A stretch of 64,000 nucleotides of DNA, taken from contig NZ_JARXUZ010000001.1 in the NCBI RefSeq assembly GCF_029893365.1, positions 3,224,001 to 3,288,000 of the forward strand, read 5' to 3'. The stretch's first letter is position 1. Each line of letters begins with the position of its first letter. The notes beneath the pieces were generated by a model that searched no databases, was not told the DNA's origin, and saw only the letters and a list, made by a program, of their open reading frames with translations. Positions 56,996 to 64,000 of the stretch are shown here, piece by piece. The position numbers and the translations under genes were made by a program. The DNA comes from Cryobacterium sp. CG_9.6. GTDB taxonomy: Bacteria > Actinomycetota > Actinomycetes > Actinomycetales > Microbacteriaceae.

Positions 56996-58579
56996 ATGAA
57001 CCAGCCCCACGCCTCCGCTGCCCTGCTATCGTCCGCGCCCGCGGCATCCGTTCGCATCGGCGTCGGCGCGGTGTCGTTCGCCGACGTCGTGGCCGTGGCC
57101 CGGCACAACGCGCGGATCGATCTTGACCCGCGCGCGCTCGAGGGTGTGGCCGCCACTCGGCTGATCATCGACAATCTGGCGAGCGACGCGAATCCGCATT
57201 ACGGCATCTCCACCGGCTTCGGCGCCCTCGCCACCACGTTCATCACCGCCGATCGCCGGGCACAGCTGCAGGCGAGCCTCGTGCGCTCGCACGCCGCCGG
57301 CAGCGGACCCGAGGTGGAGCGTGAGGTAGTGCGCGCCCTCATGCTGCTCCGCCTCTCCACCCTCATGACCGGGCGCACCGGCGTGAGGCCCGAAACCATC
57401 GCCGTGTACGCGGCCCTCCTCAATGCCGGCATCACCCCCGTGGTGCGGGAGTACGGCTCGCTCGGCTGTTCCGGGGACCTCGCTCCCCTCGCCCACTGCG
57501 CCCTCGTGGTGATGGGTGAGGGTGATGTGCGCGATGCCGCCGGCACCCCCATGAGCGCCGCCCGCGCCCTCACCGCAGCCGGCATCACCCCCGTGGTGTT
57601 GGCCGAAAAGGAGGGACTCGCCCTCATCAACGGCACCGACGGCATGCTGGGCATGCTCGTGCTCGCCCTCGACGACCTCGCCATGCTGATGCAGACCGCC
57701 GACATTGCCGCGGCCATGAGCATCGAGGCGCTTCTCGGAACGGATGCGACCTTCGCCGCCGACCTGCACGCCCTGCGGCCCCAGCTCGGTCAGGCCGTGA
57801 GCGCCACGAACCTGCGGCGTCTGCTCGCCGGGTCGCCGCTACTCGCCAGCCACGCCGGCCCCGAGGATCCCACGGTGCAGGACGCCTACTCCCTGCGCTG
57901 CGCACCCCAGGTGCACGGGGCCGCCCGTGATACCGCCGACCACGCGGCTCGAATTGCCGAGCGTGAGCTGGCGAGCGCCGTGGATAACCCGGTGGTCACC
58001 CTCGATGGCCGCATCGAGTCCAACGGAAACTTCCATGGCGCCCCCGTGGCCTACGTGCTCGATTTTTTGGCGATCGCCGCCGCCGATGTGGCGAGCATGA
58101 GCGAGCGCCGCACCGACCGGCACCTCGACGCCAGCCGTAACAAGGGCCTCCCGCCGTTTCTCGCACACGAGGTGGGCGTTGACTCCGGCCTGATGATTGC
58201 GCAGTACACCGCCGCCGGGATCGTCTCCGAGCTCAAGCGTCTCGCCGCGCCCGCATCGGTTGATTCCATCCCCTCCTCGGCCATGCAGGAGGACCACGTG
58301 TCGATGGGCTGGCACGCCGCCCGCAAACTGCGCCGCTCCCTCGACGGCCTCGGCCGCGTGCTCGCGATCGAGATCATGACCGCCGCCCGTTCGATCGACC
58401 TGCGAGCCCCGGTTTCGCCGGGGGCCGCAACGGATGCCGTACGCCGAGTCGTGCGCACCGTGGCCGCCGGTCCCGGCCACGATCGCTTTCTATCGCCCGA
58501 GATCGAGGGTGTCGTAGGCCTCGTGCAGAGCGGCGCGGTGCGCGATGCCGCCGCGCACATCACCGGCACTCTAGGCTAA
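56996..58579 (+). CDS. hutH: Histidine ammonia-lyase
   Basis: A 527-residue lyase converting histidine to urocanate and ammonia. The electrophilic MIO cofactor forms by self-cyclisation of a tripeptide, here Cys158-Ser159-Gly160 in GSLGCSGDLAPLAH; the textbook form is Ala-Ser-Gly. Other conserved parts are YGISTGFGALA near the N-terminus, LINGTDGMLG, QDAYSLRCAPQVHGA and SSAMQEDHVSMG. The full length is present. The ATG at 56996 begins the conserved protein; the frame upstream crosses the promoter. No other hut genes are in the window. Confidence 0.94.
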   Translation: MNQPHASAALLSSAPAASVRIGVGAVSFADVVAVARHNARIDLDPRALEGVAATRLIIDNLASDANPHYGISTGFGALATTFITADRRAQLQASLVRSHAAGSGPEVEREVVRALMLLRLSTLMTGRTGVRPETIAVYAALLNAGITPVVREYGSLGCSGDLAPLAHCALVVMGEGDVRDAAGTPMSAARALTAAGITPVVLAEKEGLALINGTDGMLGMLVLALDDLAMLMQTADIAAAMSIEALLGTDATFAADLHALRPQLGQAVSATNLRRLLAGSPLLASHAGPEDPTVQDAYSLRCAPQVHGAARDTADHAARIAERELASAVDNPVVTLDGRIESNGNFHGAPVAYVLDFLAIAAADVASMSERRTDRHLDASRNKGLPPFLAHEVGVDSGLMIAQYTAAGIVSELKRLAAPASVDSIPSSAMQEDHVSMGWHAARKLRRSLDGLGRVLAIEIMTAARSIDLRAPVSPGAATDAVRRVVRTVAAGPGHDRFLSPEIEGVVGLVQSGAVRDAAAHITGTLG

Positions 58580-58589
58580 GCGCGAAGCG

Positions 58590-59087
58590 TCAGACGACCT
58601 CGGGCAGAGCCACGGGCAGGAGCTGAGTGAAGAGCGCCGGACCAAACGATTCAGCGGCCAAACGGATGCGTCGCTCGCAGCTCTCGCTCAGCGGCGGAAG
58701 TTCGGCCAGTGGCCACCAGGCTGCCTCGAGGTTCTCCCCATCGGCCGGAGCCGGGTCACCGTTCAGCCAGTTGCAGGCGAAAACAAGATCAAGATACTGG
58801 GCCGCATCACCGTTGTCGTAGGTGATCGGCTCCAGCACGTGCGCCCAGACCAGGCGTACCGCCTTGACCACCACGTCGGCCTCTTCCCGCACCTCACGCA
58901 CCGCGGCGTCGGCGGGTTCCTCACCGGGATCGATGATTCCTGTGACGGGCGACCACTCCAGAGTGTCGGCGCGACGCACCAGCAGCACCTCATCACCGCG
59001 GAGAACAACGGCCGTGATGCCGGTCAACCAGAGGGGTGCGTGGCCAATATGCTCGCGCAGCTCGAGCACGAAGTCGGGAGTAGTCAT
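58590..59087 (-). CDS. NUDIX hydrolase
   Basis: A 165-residue pyrophosphohydrolase. The Nudix box reads GIIDPGEEPADAAVREVREEADV, seen here as G-x5-E-x7-REV-x-EE with Asp replacing the usual final Gly. VLLVRRADTLEWSPVTG precedes it. The substrate is unknown; relatives act on nucleoside diphosphate derivatives. Its ATG overlaps the stop of the RND permease gene (ATGA), so it is translationally coupled to a transporter, an unexpected partner. Confidence 0.9.
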   Translation of the reverse strand: MTTPDFVLELREHIGHAPLWLTGITAVVLRGDEVLLVRRADTLEWSPVTGIIDPGEEPADAAVREVREEADVVVKAVRLVWAHVLEPITYDNGDAAQYLDLVFACNWLNGDPAPADGENLEAAWWPLAELPPLSESCERRIRLAAESFGPALFTQLLPVALPEVV

Positions 59088-62000
59088 GCGTTGAGCCTAA
59101 CCACCGCACCCGAGAGCTTCCCGGCGCGGCGTTCGGCCCGGCGCTCCCGCCCGCCCTCTACCACGAGGTAGAGCACCGGAAGCACCACGAGCGTGAGCAC
59201 TGTGGAGGAGACCAGCCCGCCAATGACCACCAGGGCCAGAGGTTGCGAGATGAACCCGCCCGAGCCCGTGAGACCCAGCGCCATGGGCAGCAGGGCGAAG
59301 ATCGTGGCGAGCGCGGTCATCAGAATGGGACGCAACCGGCGGGAGGCACCGTTCACGAGGGCATCCCGCACGTTCAGACCCCGGCGTCGGTACTGGTTCA
59401 CGAGGTCGACCAGCACAATGGCGTTCGTCACCACGATTCCAATCAGCATGAGCACACCGATCAGCGACGGCACACCGAGCGGGATGCCCGTGATCACCTG
59501 CAACGCAATCGCCCCGGTAGCCGCGAAGGGAATCGATACGAGCAGCAGCAGAGGCTGCAGCAGGGATCGGAACGTAGCCACCATGACGATGTAGACGATG
59601 AGGATGGCCACCAGGAGGGCGATGCCGAGTTGGCGGAAGGCATCCGTTTGGTCGCTGGTGACACCACCGAGGGTTGCCGTGGCACCCGACGGAAGCGTGG
59701 TGTCGGTGAGCACGGTGGCCAGCTGGGCGTTGGCCGTCCCCAGGTCGTTGCTGTCGGGGGTGGCCGAGACCGTGGCGGTGCGCAGTCCCTTGGCCGTGGT
59801 GATGGCGGCGGGTCCATTCACCTGCTCCACGGCGGCGAGGGTATCGAGGGCCACGAGGCCGGTGGTGGTGGGAATCTCCAGCGCCGACAGCTCGGCCGTG
59901 GTTGCCGGGGAGGCGGCGGACTGCAGGTAGATGGAGAGGCTTGTCTGGTTGATGACGATGGTACCCACCACGCTCGGCTGCATGGCCTGCGAGACCAGTG
60001 TGCCGAGGGCGAATTCGCTGAGTCCGGCCTGTGCGGCCGCCGTGCGGTCGATGGTCACCGCAATGTAGGGGCGTGAGGCGGCGAGGGTATCCGAGCTCTG
60101 CGTAATAGAACTCTGCGTGGCTACCGCAGCGGCAATGGCCTGCGTGGCGGTCTGCAGGTCGGCATCCGTTGCGGCCGTCACGTTCACCTCAATATCGCTG
60201 GAGGACCCAAAGCCGCTTGCCGCGGCCACCGAAATGTCACCCACGTCGGTGAGTGCCCCCAGGGTCTCGCGGGTCGTGGCCTGCACCGCGTCGGCATCGG
60301 CGGAATCGGCCGTGGTCACGGAGTAGGTGACCACGTTCGATGACGGCGCGCCACCGGAGAACGCACTTTCTGCACCAAACCCACCGCCAATCGACACCTG
60401 CACAATGTCGACACCGTCGACGTCGCGGAGGGCCTGTTCAACACTCGTGGAAGCCTCATCCTGCGCGGCCAGGCTCGACCCCACCGGCAGGGTCTGGCTC
60501 ACGCGGAAGGTGTCTTGCCCGGTTGACCCCAGGAAGTTCACCTTCATGAACGGCAGCAGCGCCACGGTTCCACCCAGCACGAGAACGGCGAGCAGCAGGG
60601 TGGCGACGGCGTGCCGCAGGGTCCAGCCCAGGACGGGCAGGTAGCCACGCTGGAGGCGGTTCGGATTCTCGAGTTCTTCCGGCGCTCCACCGAACTGTTC
60701 GTCAGCGGATGCCGCATGCCGGGTGTGCCGGGTGGCCGGCGGTGCGCTCGTGGGTGCAACGTCGCCGTCCCCCGCGTCACCGGGCCGTGGCCCCTCGAGG
60801 GTGGCCACCGCCGCGGGCGGGTTCTGCGCCGCGGTTTTTGCCGCCTCGGCTGCCACCGTGCCCGCGAGCACCGCACTCGCGGATACCGGAGCGGGGTCGA
60901 TTGCCGCGACGACCTTCGGCACGGGCACGCGCAAAAACCAGTACGCGAGCACGGGAACAATGGTGAGGGCCACGAGCAGCGATGCCAGCAAAGCAATCGT
61001 CACCGTGAGGGCGAACGGGCGGAACAGCTCGCCCGTTGACCCGCCCACAAAGGCGATCGGCAAGAACACGGTCACGGTGGTGATCGTTGACGCCGTGATG
61101 GCACCGGCCACTTCCCGGACCGCGTAGACAATCGTCTCCGCCCGGTCGACGCCCGGCACCAGGTGCCGCTTAATGTTCTCAATCACCACGATCGAGTCAT
61201 CGACGACACGACCGATGGCGATGGTGAGCGCCCCGAGAGTGATGATATTGAGCGAATACCCCACGGCTTGCAGCGCGATGAAGGTGATCAGCACACTTGT
61301 GGGAATGGAGATGGCCGTCACGAGGGTGGCGCGCACCGACAGCAGGAACACCAGGATGACCAGCACGGCGAAGAGCAACCCGAGCGTTCCCTCCTGGGTG
61401 AGAGCCTCGATGGACTCCTGAATGAACGGTGCCTGGTCAAAGACCACGGTTAAGGTGGCGCCGGGAACAGCGTCCTCCAGCGCGGGCAGGATGGCACGCA
61501 CAGCCGTGGACACGTCAACGGTATTCGCCGCCGGCACCTTGGTGACGGAGATCGTGAGAGCCGGTTCACCGTTGACCCGGGAGATGCTCTGCACCGGATT
61601 CTCGGTGAGCGCCACACTGGCGACGTCGCCGATCGTCGGCGGGGCGGCATCCGCCTGGGCCTGGGCAGCCGCGGCGGCAGCAGCTGGATCGGTGGCGGCA
61701 TCGGCCGTGGCGGCATCGGCCGTGGCGGCAGTCGCTGCACCGGCGCGACCGAGCAACGGCAACGCGGAGACGTCATTGACCGTAAGGAGCTTGGTTCCCG
61801 CCTGCACGCTCAGCGTGGTGTCGCCCTCGGTGAGAGCACCGGCCGGAATGAACGCGCCGTTTTGCTGCAGCGCGTCCCGGATGGCCTGAGTGGTGAGACC
61901 GCGCTCGGTGAGCGTGGTGGTGTCCGGAATGATGGTGACGCGTTGGCCCACGTCGCCCGCCAGCGCGGCCTCGCGCACGCCGGGCACATCGCGAATGTCG

Positions 62001-62488
62001 CCGAGCACGCTGCGCTTCAGCTCATCGGCGAGGGTTGCCGGGTCACCACCGGCCACGGCGAGGGAAATGATGGGGAAGTCGTCGATGCTTCCACTAATTA
62101 CCTGCGGGTCAACACCCTCGGGGAGGACGGTCTTGATGCGCGCGATGGCCTGGGTGATCTTGGATTCGGCCTTCACGAGGTCGGTTCCGTACGTGAAGGT
62201 GGCACTCACGAGGGAGGAATTGGTGCTGCTCGTGGTGGAGGTGGATTCGAGGCCGACCAGACCCTGAATGGCCGTCTCGATCGGGGTCGAGAGGTCGTCG
62301 TTTACCACCTCGGGCGAGGCGCCGGGATAGCTCGTGGAAATGAGCAGTTGCGGCAACTGCAGGGACGGAATCAGCTCCTGCTTCAGACTGGTGAGGGCGA
62401 GGCCGCCGAAGACGGCCGCGACGATGGTGATGAGGGCGATGAGCGCCCTATTCCGCATGCTCAGAACCGCAAGAAAATACACTGACAC
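59084..62488 (-). CDS. RND-superfamily efflux permease (AcrB/HAE1 type)
   Basis: A 1134-residue, 12-helix permease. The N-terminal helix ALIALITIVAAVFGGLAL is followed by the SYPGASPEVV periplasmic entry. TM4 carries the proton-relay region (IIVTLGALTIAIGRVVDDSIVVIENI, read in pieces, with the Asp pair). Two additions stand out: an Ala-rich stretch (residues about 246-283) and a long Pro/Ala-rich loop after the first half (PAPVSASAVLAG to PEELENP). No membrane-fusion partner is adjacent, usual for Gram-positives. The start is taken as GTG 62488; GTG 62482 is equally possible. Confidence 0.88.
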   Translation of the reverse strand: MSVYFLAVLSMRNRALIALITIVAAVFGGLALTSLKQELIPSLQLPQLLISTSYPGASPEVVNDDLSTPIETAIQGLVGLESTSTTSSTNSSLVSATFTYGTDLVKAESKITQAIARIKTVLPEGVDPQVISGSIDDFPIISLAVAGGDPATLADELKRSVLGDIRDVPGVREAALAGDVGQRVTIIPDTTTLTERGLTTQAIRDALQQNGAFIPAGALTEGDTTLSVQAGTKLLTVNDVSALPLLGRAGAATAATADAATADAATDPAAAAAAAQAQADAAPPTIGDVASVALTENPVQSISRVNGEPALTISVTKVPAANTVDVSTAVRAILPALEDAVPGATLTVVFDQAPFIQESIEALTQEGTLGLLFAVLVILVFLLSVRATLVTAISIPTSVLITFIALQAVGYSLNIITLGALTIAIGRVVDDSIVVIENIKRHLVPGVDRAETIVYAVREVAGAITASTITTVTVFLPIAFVGGSTGELFRPFALTVTIALLASLLVALTIVPVLAYWFLRVPVPKVVAAIDPAPVSASAVLAGTVAAEAAKTAAQNPPAAVATLEGPRPGDAGDGDVAPTSAPPATRHTRHAASADEQFGGAPEELENPNRLQRGYLPVLGWTLRHAVATLLLAVLVLGGTVALLPFMKVNFLGSTGQDTFRVSQTLPVGSSLAAQDEASTSVEQALRDVDGVDIVQVSIGGGFGAESAFSGGAPSSNVVTYSVTTADSADADAVQATTRETLGALTDVGDISVAAASGFGSSSDIEVNVTAATDADLQTATQAIAAAVATQSSITQSSDTLAASRPYIAVTIDRTAAAQAGLSEFALGTLVSQAMQPSVVGTIVINQTSLSIYLQSAASPATTAELSALEIPTTTGLVALDTLAAVEQVNGPAAITTAKGLRTATVSATPDSNDLGTANAQLATVLTDTTLPSGATATLGGVTSDQTDAFRQLGIALLVAILIVYIVMVATFRSLLQPLLLLVSIPFAATGAIALQVITGIPLGVPSLIGVLMLIGIVVTNAIVLVDLVNQYRRRGLNVRDALVNGASRRLRPILMTALATIFALLPMALGLTGSGGFISQPLALVVIGGLVSSTVLTLVVLPVLYLVVEGGRERRAERRAGKLSGAVVRLNA

Positions 62489-62602
62489 AGTCTTACCCGC
62501 GGTCCCTGCGAAATCAAGGTGAGCCGACACCCTCCCCCCGACGGGGCCGCCTGGGGAACGGCGACTTGATAACCCACCGGTTATGCCATTGGATTGAGTT
62601 TC
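62489..62602. promoter_or_regulatory. Divergent region between the RND and YczE-like genes
   Basis: 114 bp that must drive both genes. It contains ACCCACCGGTTATGCC near the rightward gene. No firm promoter assignment. Confidence 0.35.
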
Positions 62603-63226
62603 ATGACCCGCCGCCTCACGCAACTGTTTATTGGCCTTTTCCTCTACGGAATAGGCATCGCGTTGATTGTGCGCGGCGCCATTGGCGTGGCCCCCTGGGA
62701 CGTGCTCGCGCAGGGTATCGCTGCCCAGACGGGTCTCAGGTTCGGCCTCGTCACCATTCTGGTCAGTGCGGTGGTTCTGCTGCTGTGGATTCCCATTCGT
62801 CAGAAGCTCGGCATCGGCACGGTCTTGAACGCACTGCTCGTGGGTCCCTCCGCCGACGTGGGACTACTGGTTATTCCGGAGGGCCTCGACCTGTGGGTGC
62901 GCGTGCTGCTCTTTACGGCGGGGCTCGTGCTCATTGCCGTGGCCACCGGCCTGTACATTGGCGCGCACTTTGGCCCGGGCCCCCGCGACGGCCTGATGAC
63001 CGGCCTCCACCAGCGCACCGGCTGGCGCATCTGGATCGTCCGCACCGGGCTCGAGGTGATCGTGCTGTCCATCGGTTGGGTGCTCGGCGGAAACGTGGGG
63101 GTGGGAACCGTGCTGTTCGCGGTGCTGATCGGACCGCTCTGCCATATCACGATCCCCTTCTTCGCGATCACGCGCCCCGCGCCGACGACGCCCGGCATCG
63201 ACGAGCCGGCCGAACGCATCCGCTGA
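62603..63226 (+). CDS. YczE/YitT-like membrane protein
   Basis: A 207-residue protein with about five transmembrane segments. The start RRLTQLFIGLFLYGIGIALIV, GVAPWDVLAQGIA and FGPGPRDGLMTGLHQRTG are the hallmark motifs of the YczE family of uncharacterised integral membrane proteins. The function is unknown. The ATG at 62603 is chosen over a TTG three codons upstream. It is divergent from the RND permease. Confidence 0.85.
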   Translation: MTRRLTQLFIGLFLYGIGIALIVRGAIGVAPWDVLAQGIAAQTGLRFGLVTILVSAVVLLLWIPIRQKLGIGTVLNALLVGPSADVGLLVIPEGLDLWVRVLLFTAGLVLIAVATGLYIGAHFGPGPRDGLMTGLHQRTGWRIWIVRTGLEVIVLSIGWVLGGNVGVGTVLFAVLIGPLCHITIPFFAITRPAPTTPGIDEPAERIR

Positions 63227-63237
63227 GGGTTAGATCG

Positions 63238-64000
63238 TTAGCGGCACCACGAGGCGATGGTGCCCTCGAGAATGTCGGTGAGGGCCACGACGGATGCCGC
63301 CTCGACCCATTCCGTGTCGGCATGTAGCCCGTCGCCGGTCGCGCCAAAGACCACACACGGAATTCCCGCCTCCAGCACGAGGCCGGCGTCGGTCCAAAAC
63401 GGCTCACCGCGTGTGGCCGGTTCGTGCCCCAGTGTTCGAGCTGCACTGGCGGTGAGCTCCCGCACGATCGGCCAGTCCGCGAGCGCTTCAAAGGCCGCCC
63501 GCGCCACCACACACGTGAGGTCGAACTGAAAATCGGGCACCCGGTTTGCAAGGTCCACCAGCAGTGCCCGCAGCTCGGCCTCCACCTGGCTCGGCGACTC
63601 CCCCGGCAGCATGCGGCGCTCGAGGGTGAGGACGCAGCTCGCTGCCACCGTTGCGGCATCGTCGCCGCCGCTGATTTTCGACACCCGCACCGCGCCGTGG
63701 CCCAGCGTGGGGTGCGCGGGGCCGGATTCCAACCGGTCGCGCAGGGCATCGAGCGCCTGCAGCACGAGGCCGGCGTGCGCAATCGCATCTACCCCGAGGG
63801 CCGGCTGCGATCCGTGCGCCGCAAGGCCCGTGAGGGTGAGATCAAACCAGGCAAACCCGCGGTGGGCTGTCGTGAGCTCGAGGTTGCTCGGCTCCACGAT
63901 AATGGCGGCATCCGCCCGGTAGGTGCGCAGCACCTCTTCGGTACCGAGGCTGCCGAACTCCTCGTCGGCCACGAGCGTCACCACAATGTCGCCCGACAGC
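63238..64000 (-). CDS. M20-family metallopeptidase (ArgE/DapE-like), 5' end cut by window edge
   Basis: The C-terminal 253 residues of a di-zinc amidohydrolase. VTLVADEEFGSLGTEEVL contains the catalytic Glu and the metal-binding Glu pair. RGFAWFDLTLTGLAAHGSQPALGVDAI is the dimerisation domain start. The last zinc ligand region is GDGLHADTEWVEAASVV. The substrate (acylated amino acid or dipeptide) is unknown. The start codon lies beyond 64000; a GTG at 63984 is internal. Confidence 0.88.
   Translation of the reverse strand, partial: LSGDIVVTLVADEEFGSLGTEEVLRTYRADAAIIVEPSNLELTTAHRGFAWFDLTLTGLAAHGSQPALGVDAIAHAGLVLQALDALRDRLESGPAHPTLGHGAVRVSKISGGDDAATVAASCVLTLERRMLPGESPSQVEAELRALLVDLANRVPDFQFDLTCVVARAAFEALADWPIVRELTASAARTLGHEPATRGEPFWTDAGLVLEAGIPCVVFGATGDGLHADTEWVEAASVVALTDILEGTIASWCR

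Overview
The window looks like chromosome from a high-GC Gram-positive actinobacterium, most likely of the family Microbacteriaceae. The basis is the GC-rich codon use, frequent GTG/TTG starts, tightly overlapping genes, the gene content (Paa pathway with PaaR-type control, HutH with IclR, a RecQ with HRDC domain) and the look of the complete 16S-23S-5S rRNA operon. The species cannot be fixed without a database search. No prophage, CRISPR array or tRNA gene was found. One intact insertion sequence is present.

Left part, mostly minus strand. Positions 1-6935 hold a seven-gene, translationally coupled surface-polysaccharide operon: Gfo/Idh oxidoreductase, LegB-like SDR, DegT aminotransferase, NeuD/PglD-like acetyltransferase, GT4, GT2 and a flippase cut by the window edge. 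It is visibly less GC-rich than the rest. Next come a proline iminopeptidase, a NarL-type two-component system coupled to an ABC-2 exporter (8185-12001), an acyl-CoA oxidase-like enzyme, RecQ, a CopC-like copper protein with a small membrane protein, and a secreted ExeM/NucH-type nuclease.

Middle part. An IS481-family element (20301-21383) with a perfect 6-bp target duplication sits on the stop codon of a paa enoyl-CoA hydratase gene. Phenylacetate degradation is encoded in two blocks. Block 1 (21385-28576) is paaABCDE plus the hydratase, divergent from paaI-paaK-paaR. Block 2 (41954-46139) is paaJ-paaH-paaZ. Both blocks carry a matching PaaR-type operator. Between them lie the rRNA operon (about 28698-34042), a zinc-ribbon protein, a peptidase island and a formaldehyde dehydrogenase. 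The island consists of a protealysin-like M4 protease coupled to its emfourin inhibitor, an M43 protease, a 97-residue orphan and an M28 peptidase, none with a signal peptide.

Right part. A P-loop kinase, a DUF2891 protein and a winged-helix regulator lead into a DabB-DabA inorganic-carbon uptake operon with a PII-like third gene (48624-52902). A DEAD-box RNA helicase follows with a long repeat-built N-terminal extension, then a GNAT acetyltransferase, a divergent IclR/hutH pair, an RND permease coupled to a NUDIX hydrolase, a YczE-like membrane protein, and an M20 peptidase cut by the right edge.

Two window-wide signals stand out beyond single genes. The word CGGATGC/GCATCCG occurs about 65 times by eye, several-fold above composition expectation. 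A pair of related intergenic hairpin repeats lies at 14521 and 55981. The best candidates for less-described biology are the emfourin/M4-M43-M28 island, the Dab-PII operon with its divergent regulator in a probable heterotroph, and the over-represented heptamer.
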